A DNA stretch of 34,300 nt from Candidatus Bathyarchaeota archaeon (GTDB lineage Archaea > Thermoproteota > Bathyarchaeia > Bathyarchaeales > Bathyarchaeaceae), in NCBI GenBank assembly GCA_020348865.1, contig CP070754.1, positions 873,947 through 908,246 of the forward strand. The letters run 5' to 3'. The notes beneath the pieces were generated by a model. That model saw only the letters and a list, made by a program, of their open reading frames with translations, ran no database searches and was not told the DNA's origin. A program made the translations under genes and the position numbers. Positions 5,826 through 14,035 of this stretch are shown piece by piece. Position 1 is the stretch's first letter. Every line of letters starts with the position of its first letter.

Positions 5826-8123
5826 TTATGTTATTGTCGGAATGGTGCTTAACACCATCTGCTTCTCGCCATAAACTAGCTGATTTTTTATCGCTTCTTC
5901 AGTGTATTTGAATTGACTGATAATACTCGCTCCTGCTAGGATCAGCATGTCCATATACTTTTCGACATCAAACAGGTTCTCATCGTTGATTAGTTCTGCA
6001 GCTTTTACACGCTTACTTGGTCTTCTATTTCCAGCATCTGTTATCAAATATCGGACAGTTTGCCCTCCAGAAATCTCTATGCCCTCCTTCATCAATTGTC
6101 TTGCAGCTATAGCTTGAAAAACGTCATGAACATAGTTATCCGGATTCATGGAAAGCCGCTTTGAAATAATCAAATCCTGAAAATCAACGTTGATATCCTT
6201 CAGGTTCTCTAAGTAGCCTCTCAAAATTTCTAGCGATTCAGGGATCCTGTTCAAAAAGCCCTTTGAGTCCTGAGCCTTCGCAAGAACTCTTATCATATCC
6301 ATCTGAGCCTCCCGAATGAAAGGCGGCGTATCTCTCCTTACGGCTTCAATACCCCTCACCTTGATTTCCCCAGAATCAAACACTCCATAGTAACGGTTGA
6401 GAACAGGGACATCAACGTATGTTCTAGAGGGCAAGAAAACAATCCAGCGATATCTACCTTCAACATTCAACTGCACACCAATTTTCTTGGAGACCACTCT
6501 ACAAAGGTCTACGTGTTCTTTTGGCAATGTGTTTTCCTTCTTCAGCCACAAGGAATCAACAATACCATGAACGATTTCGAAACCTCTCTCCTCAGCTATA
6601 CGCACAGCTTCCAGTAGAGCCTCTCTAGCAAAAGCGCAAACCGCAATATGCGCGTCAACTTTGCCGAAACGAGCATTCTTATAACCAAGATAACCAAAAC
6701 AAGTCACCAAAATCCACTTCAAAGCATTCTGCCTATGATTGTAGATTTGTCTTTTTTTCGCGTCTTCAGCCTCATTCCTGAGACGCTTATAGGCGGCTCG
6801 CTTCCTCAGAATCATCTTTAAGGTTCGCGGAACTATGCCCTCACGCTTCTCACAGACATTGTACCCAAGCTCAGGCACCCTCAACTTTGAATCCGGACAA
6901 CATTTGCAAAGGACCGTTTCAGCGGAAATATTCTGCTTCGCCATCAATGTTGGATACATCGATGAAAAATCAACTTCTGCAACTCCATCGTGGATACCCA
7001 GCCGAGGCTCAAATATGAACCCTCCTCTATCCGCTACCAGTAACTCCCAAGCTGACTTGAAAGTTTCAGGCTCCTGTTTCTTCCAAGGGATTAGGATGTC
7101 ATCCTTCGTCGCCTGATAGAGCTGCAAAGAAGACATTATTGTTCCAATTGACGCCCTCGAGGCTCTGTGTAAAGGAAACCTGCAAGTTCTTGAAACCTCG
7201 ATCAACCCATCCAGTCCACAAGCTGAATAAATGAACGTGTTCTTTTCGTCAATATGAATTCGTCCACGCAACCTGCGCATGGGTGCCTTAAAATAAGCTC
7301 TTCCATACGAGAAGAACGTAGTACCACATTTCTTCTCGGCCTTAAGGGGAATGCGCTCTCGTCCCAAAATAAGCCCGTTCAATATTTCGTTTAGCAACGC
7401 CCTGTGAGCCAGATACGGAAAAAGGAACGAGTCTCCTCCACGAGTAAAAATGATGTCCGGGTCCTTCTCTCTGATGGCTTCAACAGTTCTGAGGATCTTT
7501 TCATCTTCCTTTGCATCATCAATGACAATGCTTTCTCTATTACTTCTAAGGGTGATGACCCCGATTGGATCATTGAAGTTAGGGATGGCCTTTTTTTTGG
7601 CTATTTCTATCTGCATCGCCATCAAGCGTAGAGGAGGAAGTGCATAATTCACGCTTTCAACCGATTCCAACAGCCAGTAGGCAAGTCTATCTCCTTGAAT
7701 CGTGACTCCTACAGAAGCAAGCGGAAAAACGTCTCTATCATAGAAGTATGCCTGCGCATATGGGATATCCACGTTATGAAACCTTAACTTCTTACATCCA
7801 CTGGATTTCAGCAACTTTCGGACGAAGTGAGATATCCTACGACAATCTGTGATGGTAACCTCCAAAACCTTTGTCTTCTTGTTTTCCATGAAATCAGCAT
7901 ACTTTCTCACATACCGCCACTTGGCCAAAGACTTGCTCACTGCAAGTTGAGTGGTTAACTTAGACAAATCGCTAATCCGACCTGAAACGTAAATCTTTGG
8001 CTGAAACTTATCCACTAATTTCACGCGTTCTCCATTCTCAGCTATAATCCACACTGTCATTTCGCCAAGATTGGAAGGATATACGTCGAGTAGCCAACCC
8101 TTCAACAGTTTAAGGCTACTCAA
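5826..8123 (-). CDS. polB: Family B DNA polymerase, PolB2-like, with altered active-site motifs
   Basis: About 765 residues (numbered from an alternative TTG at 8144). Polymerase motif A is DFSSMYPTLM (392-401). Motif B is ALKWILVTCFGYLGY (474-488), where the usual K-x3-N-S-x-Y-G has become K-x3-V-T-C-F-G. Motif C is HGIVDS (526-531) instead of YGDTDS, keeping one Asp. KVRGIEAVRRDTPP follows at 595-608. In the exonuclease half the ExoI D-x-E is QIE (178-180) and ExoII is GGDSFLFPYL, so proofreading is doubtful. Four Cys (413, 415, 416, 431) after motif A may bind zinc. These traits match the PolB2 group. Starts: TTG 8144 or TTG 8123. The latter overlaps the upstream stop by eight bases (TTGAGTAG) and has GGAAAGG just before it, so I prefer it. 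Last gene of a three-gene operon. Confidence 0.88.
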   Translation of the reverse strand: MSSLKLLKGWLLDVYPSNLGEMTVWIIAENGERVKLVDKFQPKIYVSGRISDLSKLTTQLAVSKSLAKWRYVRKYADFMENKKTKVLEVTITDCRRISHFVRKLLKSSGCKKLRFHNVDIPYAQAYFYDRDVFPLASVGVTIQGDRLAYWLLESVESVNYALPPLRLMAMQIEIAKKKAIPNFNDPIGVITLRSNRESIVIDDAKEDEKILRTVEAIREKDPDIIFTRGGDSFLFPYLAHRALLNEILNGLILGRERIPLKAEKKCGTTFFSYGRAYFKAPMRRLRGRIHIDEKNTFIYSACGLDGLIEVSRTCRFPLHRASRASIGTIMSSLQLYQATKDDILIPWKKQEPETFKSAWELLVADRGGFIFEPRLGIHDGVAEVDFSSMYPTLMAKQNISAETVLCKCCPDSKLRVPELGYNVCEKREGIVPRTLKMILRKRAAYKRLRNEAEDAKKRQIYNHRQNALKWILVTCFGYLGYKNARFGKVDAHIAVCAFAREALLEAVRIAEERGFEIVHGIVDSLWLKKENTLPKEHVDLCRVVSKKIGVQLNVEGRYRWIVFLPSRTYVDVPVLNRYYGVFDSGEIKVRGIEAVRRDTPPFIREAQMDMIRVLAKAQDSKGFLNRIPESLEILRGYLENLKDINVDFQDLIISKRLSMNPDNYVHDVFQAIAARQLMKEGIEISGGQTVRYLITDAGNRRPSKRVKAAELINDENLFDVEKYMDMLILAGASIISQFKYTEEAIKNQLVYGEKQMVLSTIPTIT

Positions 8124-8379
8124 GTTGCCTTTCCAACTGCTCAATTCTCTCTTTAATCTCCGCTAACATCTTTTCGTGATGAAGCAGAATCGACATGAAC
8201 ATAGCTTCAAGCAAAATCGGCCTCGTAGCCATACTTCCCGCTGACGCAAGCATTCTGCAAGCATTCATCATACGATTAAAAGCTTCAGTATCCTTCTTTC
8301 TCATCCCTTTCTTGAAGCCCTTCCACTTCTCAATCTCATTCTCCAACGCTTGACGATATGAAGGAACAGTTTTTCCCAT
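8116..8379 (-). CDS. Small helical coiled-coil protein of the PolB2 operon
   Basis: An 87-residue, all-helical, highly charged protein. Seen: MGKTVPSYRQALENEIEKWK, then basic FKKGMRKKDTEAF, a central RMLASAGSMATRPILLEAMF segment, and a heptad-like C-terminus HHEKMLAEIKERIEQLERQL that should form a coiled coil. From memory it resembles short proteins next to PolB2 genes in other archaea (for example in haloarchaea), but this was not checked. It lies three bases after the RecA-like gene and overlaps the polymerase start, implying translational coupling and probably a physical adaptor role. Ends in TAG. Confidence 0.75.
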   Translation of the reverse strand: MGKTVPSYRQALENEIEKWKGFKKGMRKKDTEAFNRMMNACRMLASAGSMATRPILLEAMFMSILLHHEKMLAEIKERIEQLERQLE

Positions 8380-8382
8380 TCA

Positions 8383-9135
8383 TCAATCCTCCAGAAACCT
8401 GTCCATCGTAACCGCGTTAGAATAGAAGTCTACAGCAAACGGCGTTAGGCTCGGATGATACTCCAGAATAAACTTCAGAGCTCCCCGAGACGCCCTCAAC
8501 CTTATAACAGTGCTTGCTCTTCCGAATAAAACTGATTTCAAGAATAGGCTTCTGCTCGAATGGCTCTGATGAAGACATGTGGCAACAATGATTGCTCGTC
8601 TTGTCAAAGCAAGTTCGGAAAGATGATGCGCCATTTTAATGAAGGTTTCTCTGCTCTGATCTTCGGGCACATCTCGATCTTGGAACAATCTAGTTACATC
8701 CGAGATGATCACAAGTTTGGATCTGTACCTTTTCAAAGCCTCCTCCAACTTCTCAAAAATCAACGGAGTCAGCTGATACGCCGTGAATGCCCTAGAAACT
8801 GAGATGTTCTCAAGCGCACGTTTTGGCTCCAAACTATATTTCTGCGCTATCGCTGAAACACTGTATGGATCAAAAGTGTTTCCGCAATCAACGTAAACCG
8901 CTCTACAATTTAGCCCTTCCTTTTTAATAGGCAGTTGACAACGAACACTCAGAAGGAACGAGAGCGTCTTACAGGTTGAATGCCCAAACAAAACCGCTAG
9001 TTTTCCTCTTTGGAAACCTGGAAAGCAATCATCTATCTCTGGGAGACCAAGAGCTAGCAATCCATTGGATTTTTCGGATAATGCAGTTGCGACGCACAAG
9101 GGATATGAACGAATGAATCTACGACTCATAAGCAT
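8383..9135 (-). CDS. RecA-superfamily ATPase-like protein with degenerate Walker A
   Basis: A 250-residue RecA/RadA/KaiC-like core domain. Seen: LLALGLPEIDDCFPGFQRGK (residues 26-45), the usual lead-in of RadA-type ATPases. Next is FGHSTCKTLSF (50-60) where the Walker A loop should be; the G-x4-G-K-T pattern is shortened and the second Gly is Cys. A good Walker B-like strand KLVIISDVTRL (140-150) and a later strand RAIIVATCLHQ follow. ATP binding is therefore uncertain. There is no RadA N-terminal helix-hairpin-helix domain. It is the first gene of the operon with the small coiled-coil protein and PolB2. By analogy with bacterial ImuA-type RecA-like proteins encoded with accessory polymerases, it may help load or regulate the polymerase; this is inference. 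A second Met two codons in is an alternative start. Confidence 0.78.
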   Translation of the reverse strand: MLMSRRFIRSYPLCVATALSEKSNGLLALGLPEIDDCFPGFQRGKLAVLFGHSTCKTLSFLLSVRCQLPIKKEGLNCRAVYVDCGNTFDPYSVSAIAQKYSLEPKRALENISVSRAFTAYQLTPLIFEKLEEALKRYRSKLVIISDVTRLFQDRDVPEDQSRETFIKMAHHLSELALTRRAIIVATCLHQSHSSRSLFLKSVLFGRASTVIRLRASRGALKFILEYHPSLTPFAVDFYSNAVTMDRFLED

Positions 9136-9341
9136 TTGGCAGAAAAATACTCAGGAGATTTAGAGACTTGGGTGAAAGTGAACCAATGTTGAAAATGCTC
9201 CACACATCACTAAACCCTAGTGTATGCATGTACATATGACAATCAGTGTTTCAGAAACTAATGGGATGCGTGCGCGCCTGCAAATCCTGAAGGATGAATC
9301 TAAGGTAGAATATATTGATCGAAATATTCGCTAGTCAAGAC

Positions 9342-9347
9342 AAAAAA
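9342..9347 (-). terminator. T-run terminator after the 180-residue membrane protein gene
   Basis: Six T on the minus strand, about ten bases after the stop codon of the 9357-9899 gene, within TTCCCTTTTTTGTC. Oligo-T runs end archaeal transcription. A short inverted repeat GAATAT/ATATTC lies just beyond (9308-9329). Confidence 0.5.
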
Positions 9348-9356
9348 GGGAAGGAA

Positions 9357-9899
9357 TTAAGTCTCTTGCTTACTCCCACTGCTTATCCACCAGATAACAA
9401 AGATGCCTGCGGGAATCGCGACAATGAGTAGATCCCAGAGAATTGCTGTTAGCCAAGAATAAACCCAATCATCGAAGCTCCAGCTTTGAAATGGCAAATC
9501 CCATTTCCCATCAAACCACACTACAATCAGCCAAGTTATCAAGTTGAATAGTCCAAATCCGCCACTGCCCTCACTAGCTTTGGATGCACGCATGCGTTCG
9601 TCGTCAAGGAGTTTTCTGTACCATACAACATATACTACAATTACTAGTGGTATTACCCAGCTTCCAACAAAGATAAGTTCCCATAGAATCACATTTAGTA
9701 TGAAAGTGACAACATAGCCTACAGTCCACTCACCAAGCATCATTGGAACGAGCCCCGTTGTTTGTGCATCGGCAACCACCCATAAAAAGGTAAAAACCCC
9801 TGCAATCGTAGCTACTATGCCTGCGCTTATCATTAGCAATGTCGCTTTCCAATGTCTCTTCAAGAAATTCTTCCACACTTTATCGTTGTTTTTCGTCAT
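9357..9899 (-). CDS. Hypothetical membrane protein with four predicted TM segments
   Basis: A 180-residue membrane protein, not assigned to a family. Seen: a basic N-terminus (MTKNNDKVWKNFLKRHWK) and hydrophobic segments at about 19-43, 60-95 (possibly two passes), 117-130 and 150-172. A polar, Ser/Gly-rich loop (MRASKASEGSGGFG) sits in the middle, with many Trp residues around DGKWDLPFQSWSFDDW. ATG at 9899 has GGAGG-like purines only weakly placed. A strong TATA (CTTATAAAG, 9966-9974) lies upstream, giving a leader of about 40 bases. A T6 run follows the stop. It lies after cca on the same strand but has its own promoter. Confidence 0.7.
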   Translation of the reverse strand: MTKNNDKVWKNFLKRHWKATLLMISAGIVATIAGVFTFLWVVADAQTTGLVPMMLGEWTVGYVVTFILNVILWELIFVGSWVIPLVIVVYVVWYRKLLDDERMRASKASEGSGGFGLFNLITWLIVVWFDGKWDLPFQSWSFDDWVYSWLTAILWDLLIVAIPAGIFVIWWISSGSKQET

Positions 9900-9965
9900 T
9901 CCAAACGCCTTCTATTCAATCAAGTGTCTTCAAATGGAGAAGCATTCTATGACTTCGCTTTGATT

Positions 9966-9974
9966 CTTTATAAG
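9966..9974 (-). promoter_or_regulatory. TATA box of the membrane protein gene
   Basis: On the minus strand the sequence reads CTTATAAAG, a near-consensus archaeal TATA element, in the 110-base gap between the cca stop and the membrane protein start. It indicates an independent promoter, not read-through from cca. Confidence 0.5.
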
Positions 9975-10009
9975 GCTTTTCAGTTGAGGCGCGCGTGCCC
10001 GAGAGATTT

Positions 10010-11443
10010 TCACTCGTGTACGAGCCATCTGGGTTTTCCTTCTAGATATTCTGTCAGAAACTTCGCGAATTTGGGGTTGGATGAATACAGTCCTGCAACT
10101 TTTTCATTAACCATGACTTCGAGACTGTTTGGTATGGCTTGAGAAATCAGATGGGCTACGCCAACATGCCTTCCACCGTCTCTCAGTTTCTCGTTTAGCA
10201 GTTCTGCCACATCTGTGTATTCCCGTTTTATTTCTGCAACCCAGCGACTTCCCTCAACGTACGGTCCAGAGATTGTGTGCGATGCTCCAACATGTTTCTC
10301 GAGGAATCTTTTGCATTCTATCCTTTTCCGGATTGGAGGACCAAAATGCTTCTTTACAAGTGGAAGAAAGCGTTGTTCAACCTCGAAGATAAACATGTTT
10401 AGGTCTTCCTCATCCCCCCATGTGACGTCTCGAATAACGTCAAAATCGTTTTGTCGGAGCATTTTGCGCAGCGCCCGTTGGGATTTGTACAGTTGCCCCC
10501 ACAGAATGTCCGAAACCGTTTTCACTCCTCCGAGTTTCACAAAGACAATGGTTGATCCCCGAGTTTTCAAGGTGCTGACTAGGTCTTTGACTTTCAAAGG
10601 GGCGATATAATCTGGGGTAAAGAACCAGGAATCTGGGCGTTGAAGAAAAGCTCTTGATGCAATCACAAATTCATCCAATCTTTCCCTTCTCACTGCTGCC
10701 GCAACATTTCTTCCCTTGTCAACGGGATCTACCAGTACAAGTGGCTCTCCAAAGATCTTTTCCAACTCTCTTTCTCTTCCATCATAATGTTTTTCATAAT
10801 CAATGATTCTTTTTTCCTTCCAGTCTGCTACTGCCTTCAAGATTTTCATGAACGATCCGTAGTTGAGGGTGAGAAGCTCACAGAGGTATCCGCTGAACCC
10901 GCCAACCCTTATTTCCGCCCCATAGACACCGATGCCCTTCATAAATTTCTTCAGGAGCCTAACCTCTCCACGAGTTGTCTCATCGAGGAGAGGCTTCACA
11001 TAATCCGTATGAAATGGAGTTCTATCGGTAGCGCTGATCCACTCACCTCGCTCCACTTGATAGCATGGAACTATATTCACTCGTACACCGTCTACGACAG
11101 ATTCAAGATAGGGATGTTCAGCGAATCTTTCGATCTGTTTGAAACCTTCCGTGGCTTTTCTAGCGATTTCCAAGCAGGTGGTCCCGAAAGATTCGCGTGG
11201 CATGGTAGTTGGCACACGCATGAAAATATCTACGTCGGGCTCCTTGCTTAGCCAAGTATCTTTTGCTACTGACCCCTCAACCCTCACCTTAACATCTAAT
11301 CCAGCTTCTTTAGCTACAACCATCACATTATTTGTCAGCCTGTCGGCTAACTTGAGAGTATTCCTTCTCTCTCTATCGCTTGGAGTGACCTTTCTCAGCA
11401 CATCTGCACAAACTTCTTCAAAGGTTGAGCCCAAATACGTCAC
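10010..11443 (-). CDS. cca: CCA-adding enzyme (archaeal class I tRNA nucleotidyltransferase)
   Basis: Adds or repairs the CCA end of tRNAs using CTP and ATP without a template. Seen (numbered from GTG 11443): a nucleotidyltransferase signature GSVAKDTWLSKEPDVDIFM with the metal-binding Asp pair at about 70 and 72, VVDGVRVNIVPCYQV carrying the third-carboxylate region, the central PFHTDYVKPLL segment, and the GAEIRVGGFSGYLCELLTL block typical of the archaeal enzyme. The frame is open to a TTG at 11542. GTG 11443 gives about 477 residues with an N-terminus like known archaeal enzymes (FEEVCADVLRKVTPSDRE), and avoids a 76-base overlap with thpR, leaving a 23-base gap. thpR and cca form a two-gene tRNA-maturation operon. 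Confidence 0.95.
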   Translation of the reverse strand: MTYLGSTFEEVCADVLRKVTPSDRERRNTLKLADRLTNNVMVVAKEAGLDVKVRVEGSVAKDTWLSKEPDVDIFMRVPTTMPRESFGTTCLEIARKATEGFKQIERFAEHPYLESVVDGVRVNIVPCYQVERGEWISATDRTPFHTDYVKPLLDETTRGEVRLLKKFMKGIGVYGAEIRVGGFSGYLCELLTLNYGSFMKILKAVADWKEKRIIDYEKHYDGRERELEKIFGEPLVLVDPVDKGRNVAAAVRRERLDEFVIASRAFLQRPDSWFFTPDYIAPLKVKDLVSTLKTRGSTIVFVKLGGVKTVSDILWGQLYKSQRALRKMLRQNDFDVIRDVTWGDEEDLNMFIFEVEQRFLPLVKKHFGPPIRKRIECKRFLEKHVGASHTISGPYVEGSRWVAEIKREYTDVAELLNEKLRDGGRHVGVAHLISQAIPNSLEVMVNEKVAGLYSSNPKFAKFLTEYLEGKPRWLVHE

Positions 11444-11466
11444 CAGATGAACCTGTCTTTCATGTC

Positions 11467-12030
11467 TCAATGAGAGGTTTCTCTTAAGGTCGAGTAGATA
11501 GGTCCTTTTGGGGTTAAGACGCTCTTTTTCAGCTTCAAGCAATTAGCTCCAAGAATCCCAAATCTGAATTCCGCAAGCTCTTCAATACATCGCGCAAGTT
11601 CAGCTTTGTTGCGTCCTGTTCTTACACGCGCGATTGTGAGATGCGGACTGAATCCTTTCCTGTCTGGTTTAAAGCCTAGTTTCTGGAGGCTTGGTTCAAG
11701 TTTACTGGAGATGTTTGAAAGCGCTTCTGCACCTTTTCGAATCCCAGCCCAAACAACTCTTGCGTATTTCAGACTTGGAAACGCGCCAAGGCCTAGGATT
11801 TCAACGTCAAAAGGAGTAAATGAAACCTTGTTCATTTCGTTATGGATTGCGTCAACCATGTTGAAGGAAATGTTTCCAAGGAATCGCATTGTGATGTGCA
11901 CATTCCGTGGTTGAACAAGCTTCAGATTTGCGCCCGTATTAGCGAGGTGGCCTTGAGCCTCTGAAAGCTTTCTAAGCACAGGCTCGCTATCAATGTCGAA
12001 AGCGATAAAACTTCGAATTCTCTCTGACAT
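11467..12030 (-). CDS. thpR: RNA 2',3'-cyclic phosphodiesterase (2'-5' RNA ligase family)
   Basis: A 187-residue 2H phosphoesterase. Both catalytic H-x-T-x motifs are present: HITM at 45-48 (in NVHITMRFLGN) and HLTI at 130-133 (in FSPHLTIARVR). The opening RSFIAFDIDSEPVLRKL and the GLGAFPSLKYARVVWAGI block (about 80-97) are standard for the family. It hydrolyses 2',3'-cyclic phosphates to 2'-phosphates and can join tRNA halves in vitro; its physiological substrate in archaea is uncertain. The start ATG at 12030 and size agree with the family. It is upstream of cca on the same strand, a pairing I recall from other archaea. Confidence 0.95.
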   Translation of the reverse strand: MSERIRSFIAFDIDSEPVLRKLSEAQGHLANTGANLKLVQPRNVHITMRFLGNISFNMVDAIHNEMNKVSFTPFDVEILGLGAFPSLKYARVVWAGIRKGAEALSNISSKLEPSLQKLGFKPDRKGFSPHLTIARVRTGRNKAELARCIEELAEFRFGILGANCLKLKKSVLTPKGPIYSTLRETSH

Positions 12031-12082
12031 GTGGAATCATTCCACCGACACTCCGAAATCTATTGTTATGTCTCGTTTAAAG

Positions 12083-12090
12083 GTTTTAAG
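12083..12090 (+). promoter_or_regulatory. TATA box upstream of the UPF0200 gene
   Basis: GTTTTAAG at 12083-12090 lies about 48 bases before the ATG at 12135, in the 104-base divergent gap between thpR (minus) and the UPF0200-UPF0201 pair (plus). A purine stretch GATGGGG precedes the start codon. Confidence 0.4.
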
Positions 12091-12134
12091 TCGAGCACAT
12101 AGATACATCTACAACATGCGGGTATGATGGGGCA

Positions 12135-12698
12135 ATGAAGAGAAAAGCTGTTGTAGGCGTAGCTGGGATGCCAGGCTCTGGAAAAGCTGCAGTCAAAGAA
12201 ATCGTCAGAGAAATGGGTTATTCAGTGATAATCATGGGAGACGCGATACGTGAAGAGGCTGAGCGAAGGAAATTGAAGCCCACCCAAGAAATCCTTGGTC
12301 AACTCATGCTCGAGCTACGGAAGGACAAAGGTGAAGCTGTGGTAGCCAAACGATGCATTCCAAAAATCGAGCTTGCGGAAGAAAAGGTCGTTTTTGTTGA
12401 TGGAATTCGAAGCTTGCATGAGGTCAACGAGTTTAGGAAACACTTCTGGAAATTCTTCCTCATTGCAATTCACACGTCGCCCAGAACGAGGTTTCAACGC
12501 CTCTTCAGGAGGAAGCGAAGCGACGACCCAAAGAGCTGGGAAGCTTTCGTGGAACGCGATTCACGGGAGCTCAATGTTGGTCTAGGCGACGCTATAGCAA
12601 TGGCCGATTACATGCTACCAAATGAAGGAACAAGGAAGCAGCTGAAAAGAGAAATGCGTAGAGTCTTGGGGAGTGTATTAGCGAAGTGGATGAAATAG
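12135..12698 (+). CDS. UPF0200 family P-loop kinase-like protein
   Basis: A 187-residue nucleoside-monophosphate-kinase-like P-loop protein. Seen: Walker A GVAGMPGSGKAAVKEIV (about 8-24), the MGDAIREEAERRKLKPTQE segment that matches the UPF0200 signature, a strand KVVFVDGIRSLHEV (about 84-97), and a C-terminal half with Arg-rich RTRFQRLFRRKRSDDPKSWE, a lid-like region. The residue after the P-loop Lys is Ala where Ser or Thr is usual (GSGKA rather than GSGKS), which may affect magnesium binding. Substrate is not established for the family. The stop codon lies inside the start of the UPF0201 gene (13-base overlap ATGGATGAAATAG), a coupled pair conserved among archaea. Confidence 0.9.
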   Translation: MKRKAVVGVAGMPGSGKAAVKEIVREMGYSVIIMGDAIREEAERRKLKPTQEILGQLMLELRKDKGEAVVAKRCIPKIELAEEKVVFVDGIRSLHEVNEFRKHFWKFFLIAIHTSPRTRFQRLFRRKRSDDPKSWEAFVERDSRELNVGLGDAIAMADYMLPNEGTRKQLKREMRRVLGSVLAKWMK

Positions 12699-13168
12699 AC
12701 GTCCTAGTTGAAACTAAGGTCAATCCGACTGAAGACTTAGAAAAAGTGAAGAGAGCAGTGGAAAATATCTTTGGGGACATGAAGTTTGATGTCGTGCCTG
12801 AAAGACGGGGCGGTCTGCTCGTTGCAAAGGCTCAGGGAATCGGTGTCCTTGCAGAGCTTCGTGAAATGCTCCGCAGAGAGAGAATCCGCGCTGCTGCACG
12901 TCGTGTTTTTCTTGAAAAGCTGACTGAGAAATCCCTAACCTTCTATCTTAACAAGCAAGTTGCATATGTGAGCCACATTTCGTTCTCAAAACCTGTTGGA
13001 GAATCACCGCTAGGCCCCATCAAGGTTCAGATTCGCTGTGACAACCCGCAGAAACTGATTGAATGGCTAGCTCCGAGGACGCTCAAGCCTAAACGGAAAA
13101 GAGCACGCGCTTATGCATCTGGAAAAGGAATGTCAAATCTCATCAAATCTTCCGCCACATTCACTTGA
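12686..13168 (+). CDS. UPF0201 (DUF54) putative RNA-binding protein
   Basis: A 160-residue protein of the archaeal UPF0201 family. Seen: DVLVETKVNPTEDLEKVKRA with VENIFGDMKFDV (N-terminal half), then LREMLRRERIRAAARRVFLE with conserved arginines, then SFSKPVGESPLGPIKVQIRC. The fold is thought to bind RNA, by analogy with the L5-like fold; a role is not proven. It overlaps the end of UPF0200 by 13 bases. Its last 58 bases overlap, convergently, the 3' end of rnz on the other strand. The tail after KPKRKRARAYASGKG is basic and may be slightly longer than in relatives. Confidence 0.9.
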   Translation: MDEIDVLVETKVNPTEDLEKVKRAVENIFGDMKFDVVPERRGGLLVAKAQGIGVLAELREMLRRERIRAAARRVFLEKLTEKSLTFYLNKQVAYVSHISFSKPVGESPLGPIKVQIRCDNPQKLIEWLAPRTLKPKRKRARAYASGKGMSNLIKSSATFT

Positions 13169-14034
13169 GGAAATGTTTTCTTCGCTTGTTCAAGCAAGAG
13201 ATCAGCAGTCTTATATCGAGCGCTGATATGAGTTAGAATCAACCACTTAGCTTTGGCTCTCTTTGCAGTATTCGCTGCTTGACTAGGCGTTGAGTGTCCG
13301 TCCTCCTCAGCTCTCTCACGCAATTCATCATCAAATGTGGCTTCATGAATCAACAGGTTCGCACCTTCAGCGAACCTTGCGATAGTCTCCAGAAACTTAG
13401 TGTCACCGGTATAGACGATTTTCCTTCCTGGACGTGGACGACCTAGGACTTCTTCAGGCTTGACAATTCGTCCATTTGGAAGTTCGACGGCTGAACCGCG
13501 CTGAAGTTTTGACCATAACGGACCCTCCGGAACCCCTGAAGCTTTGGCTTTCTCTGGATGAAACCTCCCAGGTCGAGGCTTTTCCACCAGCGCGTAGGCT
13601 AGGTTTGGAATCACATGTTCCACCCAAATTGCCTCTACATTGTATTCTTCTTCCGCACAAATCACACCAGAGCCCTCAACCTCACAAATATCTAAGGGAA
13701 AAGTGAGCACAAACTGAACGGTTCGTTCAATTGCTTTCACAAATGCTTTGATTCCTGAAGGGCCATAGATTTCCAGTTTCTTTTCCCTATCCAACAAAGA
13801 CATCGTTTGAAGAAGCCCGGGCAAACCAAGCAAGTGGTCTCCATGCATGTGTGTGATGAAAACCTTCATTTTCCGGTGAAAACTCACCCTGGCATTGATC
13901 ATCTGCCTTTGAATACCCTCACCACAATCAAACAGAAAGAGTTCGCCTTCTCGTTGCACAACAACAGCTGGCAAGTTTCTCTGAGACGTTGGGATGCTTC
14001 CCGCTGTTCCCAAGAAGATGCCACGTAAACTCAC
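13111..14034 (-). CDS. rnz: Ribonuclease Z (tRNA 3' endonuclease)
   Basis: A 307-residue short-form tRNase Z of the metallo-beta-lactamase fold; it removes 3' trailers from pre-tRNAs before CCA addition. Seen: FLGTAGSIPTSQRNLPAVVV (N-terminus), the zinc motif THMHGDHLLGLPGLL with His62, His64, Asp66 and His67, then YTGDTKF (about 217-223), HEATFDDE, and SQAANTAKRAKAKWLILTHI carrying the last ligand His. All catalytic elements appear present. ATG at 14034 lies one base after the trmG10 stop, so the gene is the last of the prs-trmG10-rnz operon. Its 3' end overlaps the UPF0201 gene tail-to-tail. Confidence 0.97.
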   Translation of the reverse strand: MSLRGIFLGTAGSIPTSQRNLPAVVVQREGELFLFDCGEGIQRQMINARVSFHRKMKVFITHMHGDHLLGLPGLLQTMSLLDREKKLEIYGPSGIKAFVKAIERTVQFVLTFPLDICEVEGSGVICAEEEYNVEAIWVEHVIPNLAYALVEKPRPGRFHPEKAKASGVPEGPLWSKLQRGSAVELPNGRIVKPEEVLGRPRPGRKIVYTGDTKFLETIARFAEGANLLIHEATFDDELRERAEEDGHSTPSQAANTAKRAKAKWLILTHISARYKTADLLLEQAKKTFPQVNVAEDLMRFDIPFPDA

Positions 14035-14035
14035 T

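Noticed and set aside
9222..9236. TGTATGCATGTACATAT as a promoter
   Set aside because: It is alternating purine-pyrimidine and near a minus-strand start, but no TATA consensus or distance supports it.
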